Below are positions 54,750 to 63,920 of a stretch of DNA of 64,000 nt, in pieces; positions within the stretch are counted from its first letter, which is position 1, and the number at the start of each line of letters is the position of its first letter. This DNA is from Lentisalinibacter sp964427415. GTDB lineage: Bacteria; Pseudomonadota; Gammaproteobacteria; Steroidobacterales; Woeseiaceae. The notes beneath the pieces are model-generated. The model did no database searches. It was not told the origin of the DNA and was given only the letters and a program-made list of their open reading frames with translations. The position numbers were made by a program, and so were the translations under genes. The stretch lies in assembly GCA_964427415.1 (NCBI GenBank), contig CAYRUH010000014.1:12483-76482 (forward strand), read 5' to 3'.

Positions 54750-56236
54750 GCCCGTATCCCGGCGACGAGGTCTCCCGCGACCAGCCCGCGCTCGCCGTCT
54801 CGAGCTGCGGCATCCCCGGCCAGCGCATGCACCAGCACGCCGGTTTCCGCCGCGGTTCGGGGCGCCAGACCCTGGGCCAGCAGGGCCCCCACGATGCCGG
54901 TCAGCACGTCGCCCATGCCCGGCGATGCCATGCCCGGGTTGCCATGGGTGCAGATCGCCGGCGCTTCGCCGTCGCCGGCGGCTACCAGCGTGCCGGCGCC
55001 CTTCAGTACCGCGACGCCGCCGTAGCGCCCGCTGATGGTCGCCGCTGCCGCCATGCGGTCGGCCTGCACGTCGCCGGTGCCGGTCTCCAGCAGCCGCCCC
55101 GCCTCCCCGGGATGGGGCGTGAGAATCCAGTCGCCGCTGCGCCGCGGCGCCTCGGCCAGGAGATTGAGGGCATCCGCGTCCAGGACCGCCGGCAAGCCCG
55201 CGGCCAGCGCCGCCGCGAACATCTCCCGGCCCCAGCCCCCCGTACCCAGTCCCGGTCCCAGCGCCAGGTGAGTGGCCCGGGAGATCAGCGGCTCCAGGTC
55301 GTCGCCCTGCTCCACCCCGCGGCACATGAGCTCGGGTCGGCCGCCGGTGACGACGGCGGCATGGCATGGGTGTGTGGCGATCGTCACTAGACCGGCACCC
55401 GTGCGCAGCGCGGCCTCACCCGCCAGACGCACGGCGCCGCCCATGCCCGGCGAGCCGCCGACGATCAGGAGATGCCCGAACAGTCCCTTGTGCGCCGAAC
55501 GCGAACGCCGCGGCAACAGCCCGGCCAGCGCGGTCTCGCTCAGCCGCCGCAGCACCGGTTCCGCGACACCGGCACAGTCTGCAGGCACGTCCAGGTCGGA
55601 GTAGCGCAGCTGCCCGCACAGATCCGGGCCGGCACCCGTGACCAGCCCCACTTTCAAACCGACGAAGGTCACCGTCGCGTCGGCCTCGACGGCGGTACCG
55701 CGGATGCGCCCGTTATCCGCATCGAGTCCGGACGGGATATCGACGGCGAGTACCGGCGTACCGGCCTCGTTGATCGCATCCACGGCCGCCGCGAAACGGC
55801 CGTCAACGTCCCGGGTCAGTCCGGTGCCGAGGATGGCGTCGACTACGAGGTCCGCGTCGGCCAGCAATGCCGGGGCCCACTGCACGGCTTCGCGCCCGTC
55901 CGCCGCGAAGTCCTGCCAGGCACGAGCCGCGTCGCCGCCCAGCGATGAAGGCGGCACCAGAGCCGAGACAACCACGTGGTAGCCCTCTTCCCTGGCCAGC
56001 CTGGCCAGCACGTAACCGTCGCCCGCGTTGTTGCCCGCGCCGCACACCACCAGCAATCGGCTCGAGGAAGGGAACTCGGCCTCCACGGCAGCGAGCAGCG
56101 CCGTGCCGGCCCGACACATCAGCGTGTAGCCGGGTATGCCCTGGCGCTCGATCGCGCAGCGGTCCAGCGCGCGGACGCCCTCGGCATCGTAGACTGTCGT
56201 CGGCATCGTCTTCAGTGAGGTTGCCATGGCAGCCAT
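54734..56236 (-). CDS. nnrD: Bifunctional NAD(P)H-hydrate epimerase/dehydratase
   Basis: 500 residues. N-terminal YjeF_N epimerase domain (VCGAGNNAGDGYVLARL, DAILGTGL, DIPSGLDADNG) and C-terminal ADP-dependent dehydratase (LIVGGSPGMGGAVRLAG, ALGPGLGT, TPHPGEAGRLL, SPGMGDVLTGI). Repairs damaged NAD(P)HX. Divergent from queG with a 51-base gap; followed by tsaE, as in E. coli. Confidence 0.96.
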   Translation of the reverse strand: MAAMATSLKTMPTTVYDAEGVRALDRCAIERQGIPGYTLMCRAGTALLAAVEAEFPSSSRLLVVCGAGNNAGDGYVLARLAREEGYHVVVSALVPPSSLGGDAARAWQDFAADGREAVQWAPALLADADLVVDAILGTGLTRDVDGRFAAAVDAINEAGTPVLAVDIPSGLDADNGRIRGTAVEADATVTFVGLKVGLVTGAGPDLCGQLRYSDLDVPADCAGVAEPVLRRLSETALAGLLPRRSRSAHKGLFGHLLIVGGSPGMGGAVRLAGEAALRTGAGLVTIATHPCHAAVVTGGRPELMCRGVEQGDDLEPLISRATHLALGPGLGTGGWGREMFAAALAAGLPAVLDADALNLLAEAPRRSGDWILTPHPGEAGRLLETGTGDVQADRMAAAATISGRYGGVAVLKGAGTLVAAGDGEAPAICTHGNPGMASPGMGDVLTGIVGALLAQGLAPRTAAETGVLVHALAGDAAARDGERGLVAGDLVAGIRAWVNP

Positions 56237-56287
56237 TATACTGGGACACGGCGATGAGCCGCTGCACCATGATCAATCCCGTTACCG

Positions 56288-57370
56288 ATGAGCGCACAAC
56301 CAACAGACAGCACTCCGCAGATGCCGGACCTCGCCACGCGCATCCGCACATGGGCGGAAGAGCTCGGCTTCCAGCAGTGCGGCATAGCGCGGCCGGAACT
56401 GGCCGACGACGAGGCCCGACTCGCCCGCTGGCTGGCCGAGGGGAGACACGGCACGATGCACTATATGGAGAAGCACGGTACCCGGCGCAGCCGCCCCGCG
56501 GAATTGGTGCCCGGTACCGTGAGGGTAATCTGCGTGCGCATGGACTATTTGCCCGAGTACGCCGCCGACGCCCGCCGCCTGCTGGACCATCCGTCCCGGG
56601 CCTACATCTCCCGCTACGCCCTCGGCCGGGATTACCACAAGGTGCTGCGCCGGCGGCTGCAGAAGCTGGCGGATCGCATCCGTGGCCAGGTCGGCGAATT
56701 CGGCTACCGGGTGTTCGTGGACAGTGCGCCGGTACTCGAGAAGCCGCTGGCGAGGAATGCCGGCCTCGGCTGGATCGGCAAGCACACGAACCTGCTCAAC
56801 CGGGATGCCGGCTCCTGGTTTTTCCTGGGCGAGATCTACACCGACCTGCCCCTGCCGGCCGACGAGCCGGTCACCGACCACTGCGGTACCTGCAGGGCCT
56901 GTCTCGACGCCTGCCCCACCGGTGCCATCACGGCGCCCTACGAGCTGGACGCCCGGCGCTGCATCTCCTATCTCACCATCGAGCTGCGTGACTCGATCCC
57001 GGAGGAATTCCGCGCCGCCATCGGCAATCGCATCTACGGCTGCGACGACTGCCAGCTATTCTGCCCGTGGAACAAGTTCGCGAGCCTAACCCGCGAGGAC
57101 GACTTCGCGCCTCGCCACGGCCTGGACGGAATCGCACTCGCGGCGGCGTTCCTGTGGGACGAGCAGGAATGGCTCTCCCGCATGGAAGGCAGCGCGATCC
57201 GCCGCATCGGCCATGAATGCTGGCTGCGCAACGTCGCCGTCGCGCTCGGCAACGCCCAGAGCACGGACGAAGTGCTCGCGGCGCTGCGCTCCAGGGCGCA
57301 CCATCCGTCTGCCATGGTGCGCGAGCACGTCGGCTGGGCACTCGCCCGCCACGGGGCAGCCCTGTCCTGA
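56288..57370 (+). CDS. queG: Epoxyqueuosine reductase QueG
   Basis: 360 residues. Reduces epoxyqueuosine to queuosine in tRNA, using cobalamin and two [4Fe-4S] clusters. Cluster motifs CGTCRACLDACPTGAI and CDDCQLFCPWNKF; upstream SRYALGRDYHKVLR and NAGLGWIGKHTNLL. The C-terminal HEAT-like part is short, as in gammaproteobacterial QueG. Confidence 0.97.
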   Translation: MSAQPTDSTPQMPDLATRIRTWAEELGFQQCGIARPELADDEARLARWLAEGRHGTMHYMEKHGTRRSRPAELVPGTVRVICVRMDYLPEYAADARRLLDHPSRAYISRYALGRDYHKVLRRRLQKLADRIRGQVGEFGYRVFVDSAPVLEKPLARNAGLGWIGKHTNLLNRDAGSWFFLGEIYTDLPLPADEPVTDHCGTCRACLDACPTGAITAPYELDARRCISYLTIELRDSIPEEFRAAIGNRIYGCDDCQLFCPWNKFASLTREDDFAPRHGLDGIALAAAFLWDEQEWLSRMEGSAIRRIGHECWLRNVAVALGNAQSTDEVLAALRSRAHHPSAMVREHVGWALARHGAALS

Positions 57371-57390
57371 TCCAATCACCGGAGACACCG

Positions 57391-58254
57391 ATGTTCCATG
57401 CAAATCCTTCCCCCTACCTGGTCCCGTTCGACGGCAGCTTCCGGGTTGATCAGACGCCCACCTGCATCGCCGACGGCGAGGGCTCTGCGAAGAAGCGCCT
57501 GAAGAAGCGGGTCAGGCAGCTGGCGGAGCTGCAGCGCGTGCTCTACGCCCATGACCGCTATGCCGTGCTGCTGGTCTTCCAGGCCATGGACGCGGCGGGC
57601 AAGGACAGCACCATCCGGGCGGTGCTGAGCGGCGTCAACCCGGCCGGCTGCCAGGTGTTCAGTTTCGGCAAGCCGAGCTCGACCGAACTCGACCACGATT
57701 TCCTGTGGCGCACGACACGGGTGCTGCCGGAGCGCGGCCGCATCGGCGTATTCAACCGCAGCCAGTACGAAGAGGTGCTGATCGTGCGCGTCCATCCCGG
57801 CATCCTGGACAACCAGCGGCTGCCCGGCGCGATCGACCAGCACCGCCTCTGGGACCAGCGGCTGGAGTCCATCGCCGACCAGGAGAAGCACCTCGCCCGC
57901 AACGGCACCGTGATACTGAAGTTCTGGCTGAACGTGTCCCGGGAAGAACAGCGTCGGCGTTTCCTCGACCGCCTGACCGAGGAAGACAAGAACTGGAAGT
58001 TCGAACCCCACGACGTGCGCGAGCGCCAGCACTGGGACGACTACATGGCGGCTTACGAGGCGGCACTGAACGCCACCTCCCGGCCCTGGGCGCCCTGGTA
58101 TGCCATACCGGCCGATGACAAGAAGGAGATGCGCTCAGCGGTAGCCGGCATCATCGTCGACAATCTGCGCTCACTGAACCTGCATTATCCGGTCGCCGGC
58201 GCGGCGGAAGCCTCCACCTTCGAGCAGATGCAGTCCATGCTGGAAAGCGAGTGA
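57391..58254 (+). CDS. PPK2-family polyphosphate kinase / phosphotransferase
   Basis: 287 residues. Walker A FQAMDAAGKDSTIRAVLSG, a second motif FNRSQYEEVLIVRVHP and lid RRFLDRLTEEDKNWKFEP, then SRPWAPWYAIPADDKK. This matches the polyphosphate:nucleotide phosphotransferase group of PPK2, which uses polyP to phosphorylate nucleotides; class I versus III is not decided here. ATG at 57391 with GGAGA upstream. Located 20 bases after queG and closed by a terminator. Confidence 0.93.
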   Translation: MFHANPSPYLVPFDGSFRVDQTPTCIADGEGSAKKRLKKRVRQLAELQRVLYAHDRYAVLLVFQAMDAAGKDSTIRAVLSGVNPAGCQVFSFGKPSSTELDHDFLWRTTRVLPERGRIGVFNRSQYEEVLIVRVHPGILDNQRLPGAIDQHRLWDQRLESIADQEKHLARNGTVILKFWLNVSREEQRRRFLDRLTEEDKNWKFEPHDVRERQHWDDYMAAYEAALNATSRPWAPWYAIPADDKKEMRSAVAGIIVDNLRSLNLHYPVAGAAEASTFEQMQSMLESE

Positions 58255-58271
58255 GTTCACACTTTCGCCCT

Positions 58272-58296
58272 CCGCCAGGCTCATGGCGGTCCTTTT
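58272..58296 (+). terminator. Rho-independent terminator after the PPK2 gene
   Basis: Stem CCGCCA/TGGCGG with a 6-base loop, followed after TCC by TTTT. Lies 18 bases after the PPK2 stop. Confidence 0.5.
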
Positions 58297-58323
58297 GCCC
58301 GCCCGGTCATTGTTTTTCATAAT
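58295..58323 (+). promoter_or_regulatory. Putative promoter of the diguanylate cyclase gene
   Basis: TTGCCC at 58295-58300 and CATAAT at 58318-58323 with 17-base spacing, about 50 bases before the chosen ATG. The -35 is only partly canonical. Confidence 0.4.
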
Positions 58324-58375
58324 GGGCTGGCGTATATGTGACGCTTCCGGTAACGGGGCTCATGGCCGGGCGGCC

Positions 58376-59395
58376 ATGTCTGACAGCCTGATGCAAAAGA
58401 CTACGGGACACTGGTGCAGGGACGGCCGGGACCGAGAAGACCCCACGATCAACTCGGACTACAAGCGTTCCCTGCTGGCGGGGCTGCGGCTCTTCCACGG
58501 CGTCAATGCCGATGCCGTGCAGGAACTGCTGCAGGCCTGCGATCGCCGTGACGCTTCCCGCGGCGAAGTGGTGCTGGCGCCCGACTGCACCAACGAATCG
58601 GTCTACATCGTCCTCTCGGGCAGCATGAGCGTGCACGTCGGCAACCTGGATGCGCCGCCGCTGCGCAGCCTGGACGTGGGCGACTGCGCGGGTGAAATGT
58701 CGATCATCGAGAACCGGGACCCCTCCGCCTGGGTGGTGGCGGACGAGGATTCCCATCTGATGGTGATCCATAAGGACATCCTCTGGAACCTGGTGGACGC
58801 CTCCCATGCCTTCGCCAAGAACCTGCTGTCGGTGCTGTCGGAGAGGGTGCGTCAGCACAACAACTTCCTCGCCGACAGCATCGGCGCGCTGCGCAAGTTC
58901 GAGCACCACGCCACCACGGACGCGCTGACCGGGCTCAACAACCGCCACTGGATGGAGGATATGTTCCCCCGGGAACTGTCCCGCTGCCGCGCGGACGCAC
59001 AACCCGCCTCGCTGATCATGATCGACGTCGACCGCTTCAAGTCGTTCAACGACCGTTACGGCCACGTAGCCGGCGACCGGGTGCTGTCCGAGGTGGCCGA
59101 CGCCCTGCGGGCGCATTTCCGTCCGTCGGACCTCCTGGCCCGCTTCGGCGGCGACGAGTTCGCCGTCCTGCTGCCCGGGCTGCCCGCCGGCGAAGCGAAG
59201 GCTGTCGCCGAGCGGGTGCGCGAGGCGGTTTGCGGACGCGCGCCCGGCGCCGAGGAAGGTCCCGGCTCAGCGGTGACCATCTCCATGGGCGTATGTGAGA
59301 CGGGCCGGGATTACGACTTCCCCTCGCTGCTGCGGCGCGCCGATGATGCGCTGTACCGGGCCAAGCACCACGGTCGCAATTACGTCTCGGACTGA
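58376..59395 (+). CDS. Diguanylate cyclase with N-terminal cNMP-binding-like domain
   Basis: 339 residues, no membrane segment. Cyclic-nucleotide-binding-fold domain at about 35-155 (SVYIVLSGSMSVHV, LDVGDCAGEMSIIENRDPSAWVV), coiled linker, then GGDEF domain (about 175-339) with the intact signature RFGGDEF at 256-262 and an I-site RxxD (R249, D252) exactly five residues before GGDEF. Predicted active c-di-GMP synthase with product inhibition. The cNMP site lacks the usual Arg after Pro (PSA instead of PRxA), so ligand binding is doubtful. ATG at 58376; a longer frame begins at 58283. Confidence 0.9.
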   Translation: MSDSLMQKTTGHWCRDGRDREDPTINSDYKRSLLAGLRLFHGVNADAVQELLQACDRRDASRGEVVLAPDCTNESVYIVLSGSMSVHVGNLDAPPLRSLDVGDCAGEMSIIENRDPSAWVVADEDSHLMVIHKDILWNLVDASHAFAKNLLSVLSERVRQHNNFLADSIGALRKFEHHATTDALTGLNNRHWMEDMFPRELSRCRADAQPASLIMIDVDRFKSFNDRYGHVAGDRVLSEVADALRAHFRPSDLLARFGGDEFAVLLPGLPAGEAKAVAERVREAVCGRAPGAEEGPGSAVTISMGVCETGRDYDFPSLLRRADDALYRAKHHGRNYVSD

Positions 59396-59423
59396 TCCCC
59401 GGGACTGGCCGTCAGACTATCCC

Positions 59424-60275
59424 TCACACCTGCACCAGCAGGTTGTCGATCAGCCGCGCGCGACCCAGCCGGGCTGCGGCCAGCACGACCAGTTCATGGG
59501 TTTCGGCCGAGGGTGCGGCCAGGTCCTTCGCCCGGCGGATGCCCACGTAGTCCGGCGAGAAGCCGTTCGTCTCCAGCCGGGCCAGCGCGCGCTCTTCCAG
59601 CAACGCGAAATCGCGCTCGCCGCTCAGGAGAGCCTCGCGCACCTCCTCCAGCACGTCGTGCAGGAGGGGCGCAGTACGCCGCTCGGAGTCAGTCAGATAA
59701 CGGTTCCGCGAACTGCACGCGAGGCCGTCGGGCTCGCGCACCGTCGGCCCGAGCACAATGCCTATGGGCATGGACAGGTCCCGGGTCATGCGGCGGATGA
59801 TCAGGAACTGCTGGTAGTCCTTCTGGCCAAACACGGCCACCTCCGGCCCCACCATACAGAACAGGCGGCAGACCACGGTGGCGACAGCGTCGAAATGGCC
59901 CGGCCGGAAGCGTCCGCACAGGTCTTCCGACAGCCCCGGTATGTGCAGCCGGGTGGCCGCGTCCTCACCGTAGGGGTAGACCGTCTCCGGCGAGGGTGTG
60001 AACAAGAGGTCGGTGCCGACGCTCGCGAGCAGGCGCCGGTCCTCCTCGGGCGTCCGCGGATAGTCGCCGTAGTCCTCGCCCGCACCGAACTGGGTGGGGT
60101 TAACGAATACGCTCGCCACCACACGCTCGGCGTACTCCCGGGCCAGGCGCACCAGACTCAGGTGCCCCTCATGCAGGTTGCCCATGGTCGGGACGAAGGC
60201 GATGCGCTCGCCCGCCCGGCGATGCTCCGCTGTCCAGGCGCGGACTTCGGCCGGGGTGCTGACCTCGCGCAGCAT
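59424..60275 (-). CDS. panC: Pantoate-beta-alanine ligase
   Basis: 283 residues. FVPTMGNLHEGHLSLVRLA (HIGH-like), FVNPTQFGAGEDYGDYPRT, VFGQKDYQQFLIIRRM and SSRNRYL. Last step of pantothenate synthesis. ATG at 60275; the longer upstream frame is inside panB. panD, which makes beta-alanine, is not in the window. Confidence 0.97.
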   Translation of the reverse strand: MLREVSTPAEVRAWTAEHRRAGERIAFVPTMGNLHEGHLSLVRLAREYAERVVASVFVNPTQFGAGEDYGDYPRTPEEDRRLLASVGTDLLFTPSPETVYPYGEDAATRLHIPGLSEDLCGRFRPGHFDAVATVVCRLFCMVGPEVAVFGQKDYQQFLIIRRMTRDLSMPIGIVLGPTVREPDGLACSSRNRYLTDSERRTAPLLHDVLEEVREALLSGERDFALLEERALARLETNGFSPDYVGIRRAKDLAAPSAETHELVVLAAARLGRARLIDNLLVQV

Positions 60276-60307
60276 ACCGCCGCCCCCCTTCGTCCGGCCC
60301 GCAGCGC

Positions 60308-61138
60308 TCACGAGAAACAATGCTCCGCCGCCGGGTAGCTGCGATCCTTCACCGCGGCCACGTAGGCCTTCAGCGCCTCCAGCGGCGAGGGCTGGCCCGC
60401 CATGAAGTTCTTCACGAAGCGGGGCGTGCGGCCCTGGGTGATGTCCAGGATGTCGTAGAGCACCAGGATCTGGCCGTCCACCTCCGGCCCCGCGCCGATG
60501 CCGATCACAGGCACTTCCAACCGTTCGCGCACGGCGGTGCCCACCTCGTTGGGCACGCACTCCAGCAACACCAGGTCGGCGCCGACGTCCTGCAGCCGTT
60601 TCGCGGCATCCATCATTTTGTCGGCCTCCCCCGGCTCCCTGCCCTGCACCCGGAACCCGCCGATCTTGTGCACGGACTGGGGCTTCAGCCCGAGATGGGC
60701 ACAGACGGGGATGTCGTGCCGGGCCAGGTGCTGCACAATCTCGATCTGACCGGCGCCGCCCTCCAGCTTGATCATCATGGCGCCGCCCTCCTGCATGAGG
60801 CGCACGGCGTTGTCGAGGGCCTGGGCCGGATCCGTGTAGCTCATGAACGGCATGTCCGCCATCAGGAAAGCCCGCTGCAGGCCGCGGGCGACGTTGCGGG
60901 TGTGGTAGATGATGTCGTCCACCGTCACGGGCACCGTCGTATCGTGGCCCTGGATCACCATGCCGAGCGAATCGCCGACGAGCACCACATCGGTTCCTGC
61001 CGCATCCACCAGCAGGGCATAGCTCGCGTCATAGGCCGTCAGGCAGGCGATGGGCTCGCCCTCGGACTTCATCCGCACGAGGGTGCCGACGTTGACCGGC
61101 GGCTCCGCCATGTCGCGTTGCTGAAGCTGTGTGTACAT
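60308..61138 (-). CDS. panB: 3-methyl-2-oxobutanoate hydroxymethyltransferase
   Basis: 276 residues. TAYDASYALLVDAAGTDVVL, VGDSLGMVIQGHDTT, MIKLEGGAGQIEIV, HLGLKPQSVHKIGGFRVQGR and the C-terminal IGIGAGPEVDGQILVLYD. First committed step of pantothenate synthesis. 32 bases upstream of panC, 57 after the deoxynucleoside kinase stop. Confidence 0.98.
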   Translation of the reverse strand: MYTQLQQRDMAEPPVNVGTLVRMKSEGEPIACLTAYDASYALLVDAAGTDVVLVGDSLGMVIQGHDTTVPVTVDDIIYHTRNVARGLQRAFLMADMPFMSYTDPAQALDNAVRLMQEGGAMMIKLEGGAGQIEIVQHLARHDIPVCAHLGLKPQSVHKIGGFRVQGREPGEADKMMDAAKRLQDVGADLVLLECVPNEVGTAVRERLEVPVIGIGAGPEVDGQILVLYDILDITQGRTPRFVKNFMAGQPSPLEALKAYVAAVKDRSYPAAEHCFS

Positions 61139-61195
61139 CTCTTTTCTTAATGCCTGGCGATGACGGCCGCGGTGCCATGCACCCGGCTCGGGGCG

Positions 61196-61900
61196 TCAGG
61201 CGAAAGCGACCGGATTGGGATTGAAGAAATGTCGCCCGCTGCTGGTACGACGAATCTGCTCGCACAGCAGGCGGAAGTCCTCCTCATTATGAACCGGATC
61301 GATGCCCGCCGCATTCACGATCAGCAGCGGCGCCTCCGCGTAGTCGTGGAAGAAGCGTGCATAGGCCTCGGCGAGTCGCTCCAGGTAGCCCGGGTCCATG
61401 TCCCGCTCGTAGGCCAGGCCTCGCCGAGCGATGCGCTCCATAAGCACCGCCACCGGCGCCTGCAGATACACCACCAGGTTCGGCGCGGGCGCATCGATAT
61501 CGAGTCGGTCATAAATCTGTCCATACAGCGAGAGCTCCTCCCGGTCCAGATTCAGCTCGGCGAACAGCCGGTCCTTCTCCAGCAGGAAGTCCGCCACCAG
61601 CATCGGGCGGAACAGGTCGTCCTGACGCAGGCCCTCGAGTTGACGGGCACGCTGGAAAAGGAAATGGAGCTGGGTCGGCAGAGCTGCCGCCCTGCCGGTG
61701 CGGTAGAAGCGCTCGAGGAACGGGTTCTCCTCCGTCTCCTCCAGCAGCAATTCGCTGCCGAAGGCCCGGGCCAGACGCCGTGCGAGACTGGTCTTGCCCA
61801 CGCCGATGGGGCCTTCCACCACCAGGTAGCGCGGCGGTGACGGATCCCGGCCGCCCTGGCGCCGCAGCGGTGTCACAGTGCTGTGCTCGGACGGGCTCAT
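61196..61900 (-). CDS. Deoxynucleoside kinase
   Basis: 234 residues, dNK-family P-loop kinase: VEGPIGVGKTSLARRLA, EETEENPFLERFY, HFLFQRARQLEGL, ADFLLEKDRLFAELNLD and lid ERIARRGLAYERDMD. Phosphorylates deoxynucleosides for salvage; deoxyadenosine/deoxyguanosine preference is suggested by the family but not proven. ATGA overlap with folK; sits between folK and panB. Confidence 0.92.
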   Translation of the reverse strand: MSPSEHSTVTPLRRQGGRDPSPPRYLVVEGPIGVGKTSLARRLARAFGSELLLEETEENPFLERFYRTGRAAALPTQLHFLFQRARQLEGLRQDDLFRPMLVADFLLEKDRLFAELNLDREELSLYGQIYDRLDIDAPAPNLVVYLQAPVAVLMERIARRGLAYERDMDPGYLERLAEAYARFFHDYAEAPLLIVNAAGIDPVHNEEDFRLLCEQIRRTSSGRHFFNPNPVAFA

Positions 61901-62442
61901 CCGTCGTCCTCGCCTCCTCGCTCCTCCGGCCGCTGCTCCAGACGCTCGATCCCTGTCCCGACGATCCGCCGCGCCAGCGTCGCGACACGACCGAGGCCGG
62001 GGATACTGAGTTCCGGGGCCACCGAGGCCAGCGGCAACAATACAAAATTTCTCTCGCCGATGCCCGGATGCGGCAGAGTAAGGCCGGGCTCGTCGCAGAC
62101 CGTCTCGCCGTGCACCAGCAGGTCGAGGTCGAGGGTGCGCGGTCCCCAGCGCTCCGACGCGCTGCGCCGGCGGCCGTGAGCCCGCTCGATGCCGTGCAAT
62201 GCCTCCAGCAATTCGGCAGGATCAAGTCGGGTCACCAGGCCCGCGACCGCATTGACGAAGTCGGGCTGGTCGGCCGGACCCATGGGACGCGAGCGGTACA
62301 GCGGCGAACGCGCCACGAGGCGCACTCCCGACAATCGGCCGATCTCGCCGAAGGCCCGGCGGACCTGCTCTTGAGGCACTTCCAGGTTGCTGCCGAGCGC
62401 GACCCAGGCGGGCCGCCACACCGGCCGCCCGGTCGGGCTCAA
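61897..62442 (-). CDS. folK: 2-amino-4-hydroxy-6-hydroxymethyldihydropteridine pyrophosphokinase
   Basis: 181 residues. VALGSNLEVPQEQV, SPLYRSRPMGPADQPDFVNA, ERWGPRTLDLDLLVHG and HPGIGERNFVLLPL. Folate biosynthesis. Start TTG at 62442 overlaps the pcnB stop (TTGA). A short C-terminal acidic tail (EERGGEDDG) is unusual but harmless. Confidence 0.96.
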   Translation of the reverse strand: MSPTGRPVWRPAWVALGSNLEVPQEQVRRAFGEIGRLSGVRLVARSPLYRSRPMGPADQPDFVNAVAGLVTRLDPAELLEALHGIERAHGRRRSASERWGPRTLDLDLLVHGETVCDEPGLTLPHPGIGERNFVLLPLASVAPELSIPGLGRVATLARRIVGTGIERLEQRPEERGGEDDG

Positions 62443-63842
62443 TCGCCCGATTCCCGGCGCTTGCGCCGACGGGGCCGCCGGCGGCGGCCGCCGCTCTTGC
62501 CAGCGCCCTGACCATCTTTCTGACCACCGTTCCGGCCACCGCTACGGTCGGTGTCCTTGCCGCCGCCTCTGGCAGCGCGCACCTCGAAGGCCTCTGCCCG
62601 CTCCTCGCTGCTCATCTCCTGCACATCGGTCCAGAACGTGGCCACCGCCGGATCTACCTCGCCGATCCGCGAGCGCAGCAGCATGAAATCATAGGCGGCA
62701 CGGAAGCGCCGATGTTCCAGGAAACTCATGGCCCGCTTGCCGCGACGCCGTTCGAAGCGCGGCTGCAGCGCAAGCATCTCGCGCATGGGGATCGCGAAGC
62801 GCTTGGGGATGGAGATCAGCGACTGCTGCCGGGCCACCACCTCGCCGGCCGCGACGCCGAGCGCCTGGGGTTCACCCATCTTGCGCGCCGAGGGGATCTC
62901 CGCCGACCGGGCAAGCACCGGCGCCCACAGGAACACCCCCAGCAGGAACATCGGCGTCACCGCCTTGCCCTCCGCGACCCGCTGATCCGTATTGGCCAGC
63001 GCGAGCGCGATGAACTCACGGAACTTGGCCGCTACCGGGCCTTCCAGTTCACGACGGGTATCCGGGAACAGCCGCCCGAACAGCCCGTGGTCGAGCAGCA
63101 GCTCGAAGGTGCGCCGCGCATGGCCCGCCTGGAACATCTTCACGAACTCGTCGAACAGCCTGGCCGCGGGCACATGGCCCAGCAGCGCGCCCAGCTCCGG
63201 CATCAACTCGGCCACCTCGTCGTGGATGGTGAAATCCAGCTTGGCCGCGAAGCGCACCGCGCGGAGCATGCGTACCGGGTCCTCGCGCAGCCGTTGCGCC
63301 GGGTCGCCGATCAGGCGAAGCACCCGCTGCTCGATATCCCGGGCGCCGCCGACGTAGTCCCAGATGCTGAAGTCGGCGATGTTGTAATAGAGCGCGTTGG
63401 CCGTAAAATCCCGGCGCCAGACGTCCTCGTCGATGCTGCCATAAACGTTGTCCCGGAGGATGCGGCCGTGCTGATCCAGTTCCACGTCGGCACGCTCGTT
63501 GGCCTCGTCGGCGCTGGCGCGAAAGGTGGCCACTTCGATGATGTCGCGGCCGAAACGCACGTGGGCCAGGCGGAACCTCCGCCCTATCAGGCGCGAGTTG
63601 CGGAACAGGTCGCGAACCTGGTCCGGGTCGGCATCCGTCGCCACGTCGAAGTCTTTGGGCCTGAGCCCGAGCAGGAGATCGCGCACCGCGCCGCCCACCA
63701 GAAAGGCCTGATAGCCGGCGTCCTTCAGCCGGTACAGGACTTTCAGTGCGTTGTTGGAGATGTTGGCGCGCGAGACGCTGTGATCGGGGCGCGGTATGAT
63801 TGTAGGAGGCTCGCTGGAGCCCGCCGTGGCTGGTTTCGACAA
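62439..63842 (-). CDS. pcnB: Poly(A) polymerase I PcnB
   Basis: About 467 residues. Nucleotidyltransferase head FLVGGAVRDLLLGLRPKDFDVATDA and RRDFTANALYYNIAD, tRNA-CCA/PAP RNA-binding domain, and a polybasic tail (GGRRRRPRRRKRRESGD) as in E. coli PAP I. Adds 3' poly(A) tails that speed RNA decay. No ATG occurs near the N-terminus before PRPDHSVSRANISNNALK; TTG at 63842 is the most plausible start. A longer frame runs into the tRNA-Glu gene and is rejected. Confidence 0.94.
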   Translation of the reverse strand: MSKPATAGSSEPPTIIPRPDHSVSRANISNNALKVLYRLKDAGYQAFLVGGAVRDLLLGLRPKDFDVATDADPDQVRDLFRNSRLIGRRFRLAHVRFGRDIIEVATFRASADEANERADVELDQHGRILRDNVYGSIDEDVWRRDFTANALYYNIADFSIWDYVGGARDIEQRVLRLIGDPAQRLREDPVRMLRAVRFAAKLDFTIHDEVAELMPELGALLGHVPAARLFDEFVKMFQAGHARRTFELLLDHGLFGRLFPDTRRELEGPVAAKFREFIALALANTDQRVAEGKAVTPMFLLGVFLWAPVLARSAEIPSARKMGEPQALGVAAGEVVARQQSLISIPKRFAIPMREMLALQPRFERRRGKRAMSFLEHRRFRAAYDFMLLRSRIGEVDPAVATFWTDVQEMSSEERAEAFEVRAARGGGKDTDRSGGRNGGQKDGQGAGKSGGRRRRPRRRKRRESGD

Positions 63843-63853
63843 ATATGCTTCGC

Positions 63854-63881
63854 TTGTAACTGCCAAAGTGGGCCGTATAAT
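63854..63881 (+). promoter_or_regulatory. Sigma-70 promoter of tRNA-Glu
   Basis: TTGTAA at 63854-63859 and a perfect TATAAT at 63876-63881, 16 bases apart. Transcription would start about 33 bases before the tRNA. Confidence 0.7.
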
Positions 63882-63920
63882 AACAGCCCCCGCTGGGCAG
63901 GGCAGGACAAAAAGCGCAGC

